Under the pieces are notes generated by a model. That model did not search any database, was not told the DNA's origin, and was given only the letters and a program-made list of their open reading frames with translations. A DNA stretch of 64,000 nt, taken from contig CALEMP010000172.1 in the NCBI GenBank assembly GCA_937910685.1, forward strand, positions 1 through 64,000. The letters run 5' to 3'. Both the position numbers and the translations under genes were made by a program. Numbering within the stretch: position 1 is the stretch's first letter; each line of letters opens with the position of its first letter. Positions 15,278 to 25,010 of the stretch are shown piece by piece. The DNA is from an uncultured bacterium (lineage in GTDB: Bacteria; Planctomycetota; UBA1135; GCA-002686595).

Positions 15278-16647
15278 TGTCTATCCAGGTAGGTTCCGCA
15301 GACAGGTACTCCTCCAAGAAGGGGTCGTCCAAGGGTCAGTCCCTTCCACCTGGACCTCCTGCAACGTTGCAGGAGGTTGCTACTCCGGTGCCTCCTGATG
15401 CCCTTCGTGGGCTTCAAATGGGGCCGGAAGCGGGTTTTGAGTCGGAAGCCCCAACCGCGCTCACTGTAGATGCGTCTCGCCCTGACCTGCGAACCCTGTC
15501 CCCTTTTGTCTTCCGTGTGGAACCACCCATCATTCTAGGGGAGGTGTCCGGTGGTCTGAGTGGGGAAGGGAAGATTGACCTGGGAGAGTTGTTCTCCAGC
15601 GCAAGTGTTGGAAGCTCCGCGTTCATCCACGCACGGAGCACACTGATAAACGCGGACTACACGCAGAATGACTTCCAATACGGGGCTACGACAGAGCAGG
15701 CACTGGTCCTGGGGTCGACCAGGGACACGCCTGACACGGACTCCAATATACGGGTGCCGCTGAATGGGAAGGGTCAGCCTGGGCATCTTGGTCAACCCGC
15801 CATTGCGGATGTGTGGGCGGCACTCGACATTGCAACGCAACTGAAGGCAATCGCGGACACTCCACCGCTCACCTTGCTCATCAATCCGACCACGATGAGC
15901 AAGACCTTCAGCAAGCTCCAGCAGTTTACGGAGCGTACCCGGTTTGGGTACGTCTTTCAGGCTTGGGGTGAGGAGCAGCCTACCCTGAGCATCACCGCTC
16001 GGTGTGGTGCGTTCTACAGTGGTGGGCGTGGTGTTCAATGGGCGTCCCGCAGGGACAGTGCCTCCTGGCAGAACCTGATTGGTGCATTCCACTTCTACAG
16101 GAACAACGGTTACATCTATGACACGGTGGGCAAGTCGAACGCTCACCTGATGGTCGGTGCCCTCTCCATTCACTACGACGGGTGGATCTACTACGGGCAC
16201 ATGTCCACTTTCACCTACGCCTTCAACGAGCAGAATACACTGGGTGGTGTTGAGTTCAGTATGGACTTCACCGTGTCCGCAATGGTGGACACGGCCAAAC
16301 AGAACACAATCATCAGTCCGATGAACCCGCCTAACCCCAACCCCAACTCGGCGCGGTTTCGGCGGAATGGGAGTGAGGGTTCTTCACCCAGCGGTCTCAG
16401 CATCGACCTGTTTGAGGGGAGCATTGAGCCCACCAGGGGTTATACTGTTGCCTCTGCTCCCGAGGGGGGAAGCAGGAGCAGCGACCATGGGAAGCCCCTG
16501 GAAGACCTTCCTTCCAATGAGCGGAAGGCCGGGTCGGACCCGGTAGCTGTTGTAGCTACCGGGTCCGCCTTCATCCCAACCAAACTGATGGCACCCAAGG
16601 TGCCCCAAGGTGGCAAGGGTCAACCTTTCAGTACGGGGCACGCATGA
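15277..16647 (+). CDS. Tail/baseplate hub-associated protein, paralog B
   Basis: A 456-residue protein. Residues about 195-350 match the preceding gene's core: LTLLINPTTMSKTFSK, TERTRFGYVFQAWGE, ISARC-like strand, YRNNGYIYDTVG, HYDGWIYYGHMSTF and FSMDFTVSA. It adds about 195 N-terminal residues and a Ser/Pro/Gly-rich C-terminal tail of about 100. The two genes are therefore a tandem duplication, one copy with added parts, perhaps occupying different positions or symmetry in the baseplate. The gene carries a perfect 24-bp palindrome (15354-15377) and a 14-bp hairpin (16535-16567). It overlaps the next gene by 4 bp. Confidence 0.62.
   Translation: MSIQVGSADRYSSKKGSSKGQSLPPGPPATLQEVATPVPPDALRGLQMGPEAGFESEAPTALTVDASRPDLRTLSPFVFRVEPPIILGEVSGGLSGEGKIDLGELFSSASVGSSAFIHARSTLINADYTQNDFQYGATTEQALVLGSTRDTPDTDSNIRVPLNGKGQPGHLGQPAIADVWAALDIATQLKAIADTPPLTLLINPTTMSKTFSKLQQFTERTRFGYVFQAWGEEQPTLSITARCGAFYSGGRGVQWASRRDSASWQNLIGAFHFYRNNGYIYDTVGKSNAHLMVGALSIHYDGWIYYGHMSTFTYAFNEQNTLGGVEFSMDFTVSAMVDTAKQNTIISPMNPPNPNPNSARFRRNGSEGSSPSGLSIDLFEGSIEPTRGYTVASAPEGGSRSSDHGKPLEDLPSNERKAGSDPVAVVATGSAFIPTKLMAPKVPQGGKGQPFSTGHA
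15354..15377. repeat. 24-bp perfect palindrome
   Basis: The left half ACCTCCTGCAAC is followed directly by its exact reverse complement. It lies inside the coding sequence of paralog B. Confidence 0.95.
16535..16567. repeat. 14-bp perfect hairpin, 5-nt loop
   Basis: The arms CGGACCCGGTAGCT (16535-16548) and its reverse complement (16554-16567) flank GTTGT. It lies in the coding region near the end of paralog B, about 80 bp before the hub gene. Confidence 0.95.
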
Positions 16648-19600
16648 GTGACATTGGATCGCGCCCGTACGTCGGCACATGGCGGCTCTCAGCGACGAAG
16701 CTGGTTCAGCATACGCCAGATGCGCTCGTCTACATCAACGGCGACACGGCGCTTCCAGGGTGCCTTAAATGCAATGGGCGCATCGACATCCAACAGTTCA
16801 TCACGGAGGTGTCGGTAGACGCCGGAACTGGTCCAGGCGACCACACTGCCAGCTTCTCCTTGTCGATCCCGATGCACCACACGGACAGCTTCGCTCGTGA
16901 TGCCAAGTTCCTGTTGCGTCCGGGGTTGGAGATCCACGTCTACTTGCGGGGTTACTTCCCCGTGAAGGGGCTCTATGAGCACCTCGCTGAGCCTTCCATT
17001 CCTGATGAGGCCATTGGGACGTCCGGTCAGGAGACCACCGCTCAAATTCAAGCCCCTGACCTGGTGGCAGCGAAAAGTTCAAAAAACAAGATCACGACAA
17101 AGATGCTGATCACCGCCAGGTCTTGCGCTAGGATTCAGGCGGAAGGTCGTGCAGTAGGGGGGTGTACTCCAGCACATTTCACGGATGCCTACCTGGAAGA
17201 ACTACAAGTCCTCTTCGAAGACCCTGGCCTGACCCGTGAGAAGATTGAGTCCAACCTGGCGGAGACAGCAGGGATGATGAACTCCTTGCAGAGTTACCTG
17301 TCAGAGTACCTCAAGGCTCCTGTTCAAGTTCGAACGAAGGACGGCCTTAGCTCCCCAAAGCCAGGCGGCAAAGGTCATGTGGAGACCAGTGAGCATTATG
17401 TCGGGACGGGGGTGGACCACACCGTCAAGGTCAGACGTGATGGCAAGTGGGTGCCTGTTTCCAACACGCTTATATGGGCGGCACAACGTAAGCTTCGTGA
17501 GACTGGTCATTTCCCAAGGGGGGGAGATGGTGTCTACTTAGAAGCTGGCCAATCTCCAAACAGCTGGCCAAAGTGGTCCGACACGGGTCACATGGATCAC
17601 GGCCCAACTAGAGATTGGGTTTGGGAAGGAGGGGTGTCGCAACCAAAGGGTCGTAAGGAGGCATGGCTTGAGGCGATGCAACCGAACGTCGACAAGCTCC
17701 CGACCCCTAGCAAGAAGGTTCCTGCATGGAAGAGCGGGGTCACCGTCACTGCAAGCGTAGATGTTGTAGCTCGTAAGACAGCGGGGGCGGTTCCCACACA
17801 AGGGGCAAAGGGTCCAGCGACTGAGTTCGAAACGATTCAGGGTGATCAGTCCCTGTTGAGTCAGTTGGGGTTGGCGGGTCAAGGCATTGAGAAGGTACTT
17901 GCCTACCCGTACTACCACGCGTTCCGGGGTGTCATCACACAGGTGGATCATTCCTACAGTGGTGGGGTGCAATCAGTCAGTGTGTCCTGTGCAAGCCTCT
18001 TGCACTTCTGGCAACACCACAACATGAGCACCAACGCCTCAGTGTTCGGTGCCCGGCCCCTAAACAGCAAGCTCCGAAGAAGTATGCTGGGCCATGTTTT
18101 TACGGGGATGCACCCCTACCAGATCATCTGGACGCTCCATCACGATATGGTAGGCGCAGCAGGTGGGGTTGCCTGGGCGTTGAGGTCCAAGTCTAACCAG
18201 AGTGCAAAGACGGAGTTCGGTGGGGAGTCCCTCTTCAGTCTGAACATCCGTTATTGGGAGCGGAGGTTCGCACTTCGGGAGACCAAGCTCCGGTTGCATG
18301 GTGCGACCGGGGAGTTGTTTTCCTCCATGCAGTCGGCTTTCCTGGCCCGGACCAAGGGTGGACACCTCTCTCAATTGATCCGGTCACGGTTCGGCAACAA
18401 GTCCGACACCAAGGCCGCTGCGGGTCTGGTTCAGCAAGCCAAGTCTGTCGGGTTGTTCAACCGTCACAAATTGGCGGCACTGAATTTCGCCTCACGGTCC
18501 AAGGGTGGCGCTGCAGCCAATACCACACGCTTCGAAATCAACCTCATCGAGATGCACGCCTTCGTTTCCAACATCGGGAACTGGGGGCAAATCAATCTCT
18601 TTGAGAGCGCCTACGAGTCGAAGCTCGATATCGCCCAGAAGGTGATGGATATCACGGGGTTTGAGTTCTATCAGGACGTGGACGGGGATTTCGTATTCAA
18701 GCCTCCCATGTACAACCTGGATACGTCAGGGAGTCGGGTCTATCGCATTGAGGACATCGACATCCAGAACATCTCCTTCAGCGAGAAGGAGCCCGAATGT
18801 ACCTACATGACGGTGACCGGGAGCCATTTCAAGAACCTTCAGGGTTTGGGCCTGGACGGGGAGTGGGGGGTCAAGGGTCAGTACATTGACTACCGGTTGG
18901 TAGCTCAGTTTGGATGGCGACCAGGGGACTTTGAGACCGCGTACTTCAACGACCCCAAGTCGATGTTCTTCAGCGCCATGAACCGCATGGACAACCTGAA
19001 CATCGGGGTGAATTCAGCGAGCGTGACTATCCCCATCCGGGCTGAAATGCGACCAGGGTACCCGGTGTACATCCCTTACCTGGATTGCTTCTACTACTGC
19101 AACAGCTTCGCCCATTCCTACTCAGCAGGCGGTTCTTGTACTACCAGCCTTCAGTTGGTGGGTAAGAGGGCGAAGTTCTATGCTCCTGGCAACCCAGGAG
19201 GGTCGGGGATCGACCGTATTGATCTAGGCAACACGGTCCTACCTGAACGACCCTTGGAGATCCTGGGGTTGGATGGAAAGCCTAGGCTCGCAGGGTTTCC
19301 CAACGTGGTGATGGCGTTGGACCCGGACCATATCAACCCACTCTTCTACATCGTCGGCACGGATATTGAGAACCTGGCAACCTCCAAGGGGAAGGGGAAG
19401 AAAACCACCTGGGAAGCTGATGAACGGGTGTTGCGGAACCTGCTTCGTTCCGCCAAGAGCCTGGGTCTGGTCGACCATGTCTCAGAGGACGGAATCTATA
19501 CGATTACCGTCACTTCGGGCGGTAAGGCTGTGCCTGTGGAGTTCTTCTTCAACCCTGGAGGAGGAAAGGCCACGGGCAACCAGACTGACCTGGTAGCCGC

Positions 19601-21965
19601 CGCCATTCAATATGGAAAAGCTCAGGAAGCGACCTTCAAGAAGAAGACTGACTCAGACCCTCAACGTGCAAAGGATGAGAGGGCCATCGAGGTGCTTCGT
19701 GGGAAGTTCTCCGTCGCAAATGATGAGGCAAACCGGGCAGAGGCTGGTTCACCCGAAGCGGAAAGGGCGGAGAAGCTTGCCCTTTCTCTCAGCATCAAAA
19801 TCTCGGATCAAGAGACGAAGTTGGAAAGTGAAATCAAGAGCGCTGCCTCTGGAGAGTCTATTTTTGATGGGGTGTTGAGCCAGGATGACTACAAGCAGGC
19901 CGCGCTGCTCCGTGACCTGTTGCAGACGGTCAGTAACAGTTACCGGCAAAAGGTTGGGGATCAGCGTTTTGGGGATTTCGATTCGACCATCAACCTCCTC
20001 GACATGTTGTCTGACAAGAAGGCGACGTTCAGCAACGGAACGCAACCGGGCGGTTACCGCTACTACTCTGCCTCTCACCCTTCCCCGTTCCAACAGGGGC
20101 AGCCCATCCTTCAATACAACCGGGAGTTCCTTGACGTGGATGACATGGAGAGGGGGTCGACCGTCACCCTTGACCAGGTTGCCGCTGAGGTAGACCCGGA
20201 CTGGGACTTCCCCACACATCAGTTCCTCCCGACTGCACAGGTGCACGCCCCCGCCCCGGACATGAAGATGCCGGAAGCGCAACTGGTGCCAGGAAAAAAC
20301 GCCAAGTTTGGCATCCGCGTTCTCACCAGCAACAGCGCCAAACCTCTAGGGGAGGTGCTCCCTACAAGTGAAATCCGTGAGCTGATGTTCAGCGTGCAGA
20401 GTTCCGTGTTTGCTCAGGTCGGTTCGGTGACGCAGAGCGTAGCCTTTCGTGAAGTCGTGAAGGAGAGTGTTGAGAAGGCACTCAATGATGCTTTTGATGA
20501 GGCCATCGTCGAAGACCCCAAGCTCACACCCCAGGAGATGTGGGGGCCTGTAGCCAAGACTTTCTGGACCAACGTGAACGCCTCGGCGGACGCCGCTGCG
20601 AAGTTTGAGTCCTTTTTGCGGCAACAGGCAGGTCTCGATCCTACCCACACCTTCTTTCCACGGCAGGATAGTGGGCTTCCCTATGAACTCATCATAGGGA
20701 AGCAGGGGTTCGACACCGAGTTGCCCTTCTCAGCCTACGCCTACAAAGGTAACCCCGATATCCCCGTGGGGTCCGTGCTGACACACCCCATAAAGAACCC
20801 CTTCAAGCATTCCCTCCGGGTGTTCATTCAGTCCTTTAGCACCGCCGCAAGCCAACAGATCTTCACCCAGTTTTGGGGCTTCTATGAGGATGATTGGAAG
20901 AAAGACATGGGGAAGGCTTTTGGCAAGAAGCTCGCCAAGCGATTGGTCCCGGAGGTCACCTCGCACTTCTGGGAGAGGATGCTAGTCAGTTATGACTTCC
21001 GGGTTGTTGCCATCAACACGGTACTCCTCGCCAAGGCTCGCAAGAAGAAGGACATCAGCTTCAGTCCTGTCTTCCCCGTGTCGGATGCACGGGGCTATCA
21101 TGTCATCGGCAGTTATCGGTACGGCAGGGACGTGGCCATCTCACCGAATGGCGTGTGGGACCAGATGGCAAATCAGGATCCCTTGTCCGTGCTCAATCGA
21201 GAAACCCGTGATCAGCTCCTGCAACTCTATGTGCAAGGGAGGTCCATCTCCGTGATGCTTCCTGAGATGAAGAGGACAGGCACGAATGAGGATGGCACAG
21301 AGCGGTGGGAGCAAGTAAAACCGGTACGCCTGGTACCCCAAACCATCACGCCGAAGAGTCCTGGTTCCAAAGGGAACAGCCAGCAAACGGAACTGACCAA
21401 GTCCTACGAGCGCTACCTTCTGGAGCAGCTTCGTCGGAGTCTTTCCAACACGCAGATTCTGGAATACGGCCTTGCCACCGTGGGTGAGAACCCCAACGTC
21501 CTTGAGATGAACCTAGCCAACTGGATGTCGGATGGGCGTGAGGGCATACACAAGGTTCCCGTCATCAACGCAGCCTACTCCCTTGCGGACCTGGGTCTTC
21601 ACACCAGCCAATCCGTGTGTTCCTGCAAAGCTGCTGAGGCGTCAGTCCTCATTGATGCCTATGGGCAACTTGAATTTCTCCCAATTGCCGATGGCTCCCC
21701 CGATATCCCAGAGGGTGTGGACAAGGGTACTCAGTTCGTCATGCAGGCAAACCTGAAAGCAAGCTTGCAGTGGCGAGCCGCACAAAACGCTATGCGTGGC
21801 ACGTCCCCGGATCGAGGGCGGAGCAACCTGCTTGACACCTTCCGCAATGCGGGTGGTCAGTTCAGAGAAGCCACAAGGCAGCTTGAGAGCGAGCGCGCTA
21901 CGCTTGATGCAAAAGCAAGAGAGTTCCACAAGAAGAAGGCCGACTCCGGCAGGAACGAGGAATAG
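16644..21965 (+). CDS. Baseplate hub protein, gp27/late-control-D-like, extended
   Basis: A 1773-residue protein. The first 850 residues follow the gp27 / gpD hub plan: an N-terminal strand set with ITEVSVDAGTGPGDHTASF (about residue 55), RPGLEIHVYLRGYF, a middle insertion, then AQKVMDITGFEFYQDVDGDF, EDIDIQNISFSEKEPECTYM and VYIPYLDCFYYCNSFAHSYS-AGGSCTTSLQLVGKR, which matches the pattern where the hub's second barrel closes. Residues about 990-1105 are a coiled coil. The last 650 residues are not recognised. It is far longer than T4 gp27 (about 390 residues), so it may also supply wedge or spike-collar functions. The trimeric hub would carry the spike encoded next. Confidence 0.72.
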   Translation: MSDIGSRPYVGTWRLSATKLVQHTPDALVYINGDTALPGCLKCNGRIDIQQFITEVSVDAGTGPGDHTASFSLSIPMHHTDSFARDAKFLLRPGLEIHVYLRGYFPVKGLYEHLAEPSIPDEAIGTSGQETTAQIQAPDLVAAKSSKNKITTKMLITARSCARIQAEGRAVGGCTPAHFTDAYLEELQVLFEDPGLTREKIESNLAETAGMMNSLQSYLSEYLKAPVQVRTKDGLSSPKPGGKGHVETSEHYVGTGVDHTVKVRRDGKWVPVSNTLIWAAQRKLRETGHFPRGGDGVYLEAGQSPNSWPKWSDTGHMDHGPTRDWVWEGGVSQPKGRKEAWLEAMQPNVDKLPTPSKKVPAWKSGVTVTASVDVVARKTAGAVPTQGAKGPATEFETIQGDQSLLSQLGLAGQGIEKVLAYPYYHAFRGVITQVDHSYSGGVQSVSVSCASLLHFWQHHNMSTNASVFGARPLNSKLRRSMLGHVFTGMHPYQIIWTLHHDMVGAAGGVAWALRSKSNQSAKTEFGGESLFSLNIRYWERRFALRETKLRLHGATGELFSSMQSAFLARTKGGHLSQLIRSRFGNKSDTKAAAGLVQQAKSVGLFNRHKLAALNFASRSKGGAAANTTRFEINLIEMHAFVSNIGNWGQINLFESAYESKLDIAQKVMDITGFEFYQDVDGDFVFKPPMYNLDTSGSRVYRIEDIDIQNISFSEKEPECTYMTVTGSHFKNLQGLGLDGEWGVKGQYIDYRLVAQFGWRPGDFETAYFNDPKSMFFSAMNRMDNLNIGVNSASVTIPIRAEMRPGYPVYIPYLDCFYYCNSFAHSYSAGGSCTTSLQLVGKRAKFYAPGNPGGSGIDRIDLGNTVLPERPLEILGLDGKPRLAGFPNVVMALDPDHINPLFYIVGTDIENLATSKGKGKKTTWEADERVLRNLLRSAKSLGLVDHVSEDGIYTITVTSGGKAVPVEFFFNPGGGKATGNQTDLVAAAIQYGKAQEATFKKKTDSDPQRAKDERAIEVLRGKFSVANDEANRAEAGSPEAERAEKLALSLSIKISDQETKLESEIKSAASGESIFDGVLSQDDYKQAALLRDLLQTVSNSYRQKVGDQRFGDFDSTINLLDMLSDKKATFSNGTQPGGYRYYSASHPSPFQQGQPILQYNREFLDVDDMERGSTVTLDQVAAEVDPDWDFPTHQFLPTAQVHAPAPDMKMPEAQLVPGKNAKFGIRVLTSNSAKPLGEVLPTSEIRELMFSVQSSVFAQVGSVTQSVAFREVVKESVEKALNDAFDEAIVEDPKLTPQEMWGPVAKTFWTNVNASADAAAKFESFLRQQAGLDPTHTFFPRQDSGLPYELIIGKQGFDTELPFSAYAYKGNPDIPVGSVLTHPIKNPFKHSLRVFIQSFSTAASQQIFTQFWGFYEDDWKKDMGKAFGKKLAKRLVPEVTSHFWERMLVSYDFRVVAINTVLLAKARKKKDISFSPVFPVSDARGYHVIGSYRYGRDVAISPNGVWDQMANQDPLSVLNRETRDQLLQLYVQGRSISVMLPEMKRTGTNEDGTERWEQVKPVRLVPQTITPKSPGSKGNSQQTELTKSYERYLLEQLRRSLSNTQILEYGLATVGENPNVLEMNLANWMSDGREGIHKVPVINAAYSLADLGLHTSQSVCSCKAAEASVLIDAYGQLEFLPIADGSPDIPEGVDKGTQFVMQANLKASLQWRAAQNAMRGTSPDRGRSNLLDTFRNAGGQFREATRQLESERATLDAKAREFHKKKADSGRNEE
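19183..19200. repeat. 7-bp hairpin with tetraloop
   Basis: CTCCTGG and CCAGGAG around CAAC, inside the hub gene. Weaker than the others in this series. Confidence 0.7.
20675..20703. repeat. 12-bp perfect hairpin, 5-nt loop
   Basis: GCTTCCCTATGA (20675-20686) pairs exactly with 20692-20703 around ACTCA, inside the hub gene. Confidence 0.95.
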
Positions 21966-21968
21966 AAA

Positions 21969-24395
21969 ATGGGTGCAGGGGACAAGACACGCGGGAAGAT
22001 GGCCTCGACCCTTGGGAACGTCCATAGGGGTAGCATTCGCACTGACCCACTGACCATCCGAGCGCATCTCAACCGTTCAAACCCTGAGCGGAGCCTGGCT
22101 CTCGCAGTCGCACGGGTCACCGAGGTCGACTATGAGGAGATGTTTGTCACCCTACGCACTGCGGTGGGGGCAAAGGACGCCGAACGTGTTCCCGTGCCCA
22201 TCACCTTTCCCGGTGTGGGCAACCGGCATTTCTTCGGGGCCATGCCTGAGATTGGAGACTATTGCATTGTCGGCTGGATGCCCCAGGAATCCTCAAATCC
22301 TCAAGGCACCAAAACTCCAGTGATCCTGTCCTGGATCGTCCCAGGAGTGTGGACTGGTCGGGACTGGATGACAACTGCGCCCTTTGAGGAGGGCGAGTAT
22401 CCCATGACATCGAAGCGGGAACGTGATGTCACGAGCGGGCAACTTGACCGTCACCGCCATAAGTTGCTGGGTTTGAACCCTGGCAACATTGCGGCTTCCT
22501 CTTCTCAGGGGGCCGACCTGATTCTCACGGAGAGCGTCCTCATTGCCAACCGTCGGGGCAATGAGATCCGGCTTCGGGATCAGGACCAGGCGTTGGTGGT
22601 GCGGAGCCTTCAGCAGTTCCACGCGATGGCTGGGGCACGCACCTACTCAGGTATGGTGCAACGAGACGCCCTGCTTCTCCAACCTATCATGGTGTCCGAT
22701 GGTAAGGAGTGGGACGGAGACGCTCAGGTCAGAGCATCCGGGGCAACCATCACGGAAGGGGATCTACCTACCCACACCTCAATGGTGGACGGGGTGCTCT
22801 ATCCTGCTACCCCCCTCATCAAGCCACCTACCTTCACCGGTGTTGGCTCTTCCCTGCTCAAAGCAGCGGAAGGGATCGACCCATATGAATTTCTCAAGGG
22901 GGGAGGGCTCATCGATGAACACGGTGACGTGGTCCCAGACCTCCCAAGTGTGGACGGCTACTACGGGGGGAAACCCATCTTTCGGGTAGCACGTGCGCTA
23001 GACGGGTCGAATGCCATCTTGTCAGCTGATGCCGACACTCTGACGGAGTGGCGGGTGGAAGTCGCCCATACCTCAGATGGTCGGCTTCCAGTTACCGAAC
23101 AGACTGACATGTTCGATGCTGATCGGGTGTGCCCTGCAGGTTTGGACTCCCCACAGCGTTCCAAGAACGCGGCCTACATCGAATACGTGTTGGGCAGTGT
23201 TGTAGGCAATGATCCGTGGTCCGCCACAGGCCGAACACAATACGGTCTCCCCCTGGTGGCTTCCGTCTTTGCAGGGGGTGACATTCCCCAGCCGCGTCTT
23301 GATGCGATTCAGAAGAAGAGCGCCAAACGCCAAGCCACCCCGATTGAGCACCATGCCGCCACGCTGTTCAAGATCACCCCGCTTCAAGGGGGTGCACAAA
23401 CCTGGTGGTCCATAAACAAGAGCGGGCAACTCAAAGCCGCCATTGCGGGCTCCCCTACTGAGAACTCGGTGGAGGTCGCTCTGAAGGGTGGCATGAAGCT
23501 CCACATGGGTGGGCACCTTCGGCTTATCTTGGAGAAGGGCATCAGTTTCGGTGGAGCAACGGGCCGCGTAGAGGACAATGTTGGTGCAGAGTTGTCCTCC
23601 GCAGGTGGGGCCATCAACATATTCGGAGGTGCCTCTATAAAGGGCGCAGAGGGGGCCGGTGAGAGCCTTATGGGGACCGGCAAGGGTCAGGCCCCAAGTG
23701 TGCGTATCGAGGGCGCTACGGGCGTAGAGGTGCGAACCAACAAGCAGCTTGCCCTCCACGGCTCCTCAATACGGCAGGTGTCCACGGAAGCGGAGGTGGT
23801 GGTCAACGAGACCTACACCCTATCTGCGGCGAAGAAAATCGCGCTCACCACTGAGGAGATGACCACTAGCGTTGCAGGTCGTCGGTCGGATTCCTTTGCG
23901 GGACCGAAGATGGCTCTCCCGACAAGTGGCCCGCTACATGAGCGAAGCTATGTCCCGACCTTCCCTGGGGTTGTGTGTGAGAAGGTGTCCTATGAGATGG
24001 GTGACCGCGAGGAAACCTTCACACTGGGCAATCACTCCACATCCATCCTTGTAGGGAACCTGTCCTATGGCACCAGGGTGGGCTCCTATAAAGCTACGGC
24101 TGCTACCGCCAGTCTGGAACTATCCCTGGCAGGGCTTTCCGGGACAGCCAACGTCGGGAACGTCTCTTTGGCCGCAAGAACGGGTGCCGTCAATATCAGT
24201 GGGCTGGCTTCCGTGACGTTGGCGGCAACGGGTGGTCCCGCAAGGCTCGCAAGCTCCTCAGTTCTTGTCCTGGGGGCTCCCATTACGGGGACAGACTTCG
24301 GTCCCATCATCTGTGGGGGATCAAGGGAACCCTTCACCAACCTGCCTTTCTCGACGTGGGGTTTGGGAGCGCAGGCTCATCTGGTCGGGGGATGA
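21969..24395 (+). CDS. Baseplate central spike, gp5/VgrG-like
   Basis: An 808-residue protein. Residues about 30-125 form an OB-fold of the gp5/VgrG/gpV type: ALAVARVTEVDYEEMFVTLR, VPVPITFPGVG, AMPEIGDYCIVGWMP and TPVILSWIV. The middle (130-500) includes helical and linker segments. From about 500 the sequence becomes a repetitive strand pattern (VEVALKGGMKLHMGGHLRL, GVEVRTNKQLALHGSSIRQ, TANVGNVSLAARTGAVNISG) typical of the trimeric beta-prism needle. No lysozyme domain is visible, unlike T4 gp5. It starts 4 bp after the hub gene. It would form the membrane-piercing tip. Confidence 0.8.
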   Translation: MGAGDKTRGKMASTLGNVHRGSIRTDPLTIRAHLNRSNPERSLALAVARVTEVDYEEMFVTLRTAVGAKDAERVPVPITFPGVGNRHFFGAMPEIGDYCIVGWMPQESSNPQGTKTPVILSWIVPGVWTGRDWMTTAPFEEGEYPMTSKRERDVTSGQLDRHRHKLLGLNPGNIAASSSQGADLILTESVLIANRRGNEIRLRDQDQALVVRSLQQFHAMAGARTYSGMVQRDALLLQPIMVSDGKEWDGDAQVRASGATITEGDLPTHTSMVDGVLYPATPLIKPPTFTGVGSSLLKAAEGIDPYEFLKGGGLIDEHGDVVPDLPSVDGYYGGKPIFRVARALDGSNAILSADADTLTEWRVEVAHTSDGRLPVTEQTDMFDADRVCPAGLDSPQRSKNAAYIEYVLGSVVGNDPWSATGRTQYGLPLVASVFAGGDIPQPRLDAIQKKSAKRQATPIEHHAATLFKITPLQGGAQTWWSINKSGQLKAAIAGSPTENSVEVALKGGMKLHMGGHLRLILEKGISFGGATGRVEDNVGAELSSAGGAINIFGGASIKGAEGAGESLMGTGKGQAPSVRIEGATGVEVRTNKQLALHGSSIRQVSTEAEVVVNETYTLSAAKKIALTTEEMTTSVAGRRSDSFAGPKMALPTSGPLHERSYVPTFPGVVCEKVSYEMGDREETFTLGNHSTSILVGNLSYGTRVGSYKATAATASLELSLAGLSGTANVGNVSLAARTGAVNISGLASVTLAATGGPARLASSSVLVLGAPITGTDFGPIICGGSREPFTNLPFSTWGLGAQAHLVGG

Positions 24396-24401
24396 GGTAA
24401 G

Positions 24402-25010
24402 ATGGCCATCACCCAAGCGGTTCTACAAACCGCTCTTCAAAGCAGTCGGGTGGCGGGCATCCATCCGTTCGGTGGGGTGACCTACATTCAACTCGCTTCC
24501 TCAGTAGCCTCTGCTGTTGCTCTCTGGGCGGTTGGCAATCCAACAAACTTGAGTCTTGAGGGGAGCGCCCTTGGTACTTCTGGAGTGGGTGTCATCGTCC
24601 CGACCCTTTCAAAGTATGTGCTCCTCCCGAATGTAGGTGTCATGATGCAAGGACTCATCTCAGGCGGTTTGAATGGCCCTCTGGCACTCAGTCTTGCAAC
24701 AGCCATGACCACGGGCCTTGTGACGGCTTTCAATGTCAGCGGACAGTACAGTGGGATCTCTCCCTTTGTGGGTGTCGGCACGGACAGGTCAACCACTCTA
24801 GTGGTGAACCGTGCGACCCTCATCGCACTACTTTCTTCTCAAATGGGCGCGATGATGGGGCCAGGTCCGGCTTCACTCAACATGGCCACTGGTCTAGGAA
24901 ATGGGATTGCCAACCTGTTTTTGACGGGCATTGGGACGGGTGCTGTTCAGGGTACCCCGTCGGTTCCACCAACACAGATGACAGGCAAGACTCTTTCGGT
25001 GGTGTTCTAA
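24402..25010 (+). CDS. Small hydrophobic, repetitive virion protein
   Basis: A 202-residue protein rich in Gly, Ala, Leu, Ser and Val with long apolar stretches (VASAVALWAVG, PLALSLATAMTTGLVTAF, TLIALLSSQMGAMM). The two halves look related: each has a (V/L)-x-(G/N)-x-x-x-(L/I)-x-x-x-(L/M) helix followed by Gly-rich turns and T-x-x-V strands. It has almost no charged residues, so it is either membrane-active or packed inside the baseplate. It sits between the spike and the giant protein, with a GAGG ribosome binding site and a TAA directly abutting the next ATG. I do not recognise the family. Confidence 0.65.
   Translation: MAITQAVLQTALQSSRVAGIHPFGGVTYIQLASSVASAVALWAVGNPTNLSLEGSALGTSGVGVIVPTLSKYVLLPNVGVMMQGLISGGLNGPLALSLATAMTTGLVTAFNVSGQYSGISPFVGVGTDRSTTLVVNRATLIALLSSQMGAMMGPGPASLNMATGLGNGIANLFLTGIGTGAVQGTPSVPPTQMTGKTLSVVF

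Noticed and set aside
16535-16567. Rho-independent terminator at the end of paralog B
   Set aside because: The stem is strong, but no T-run follows and the coding frame continues through it.
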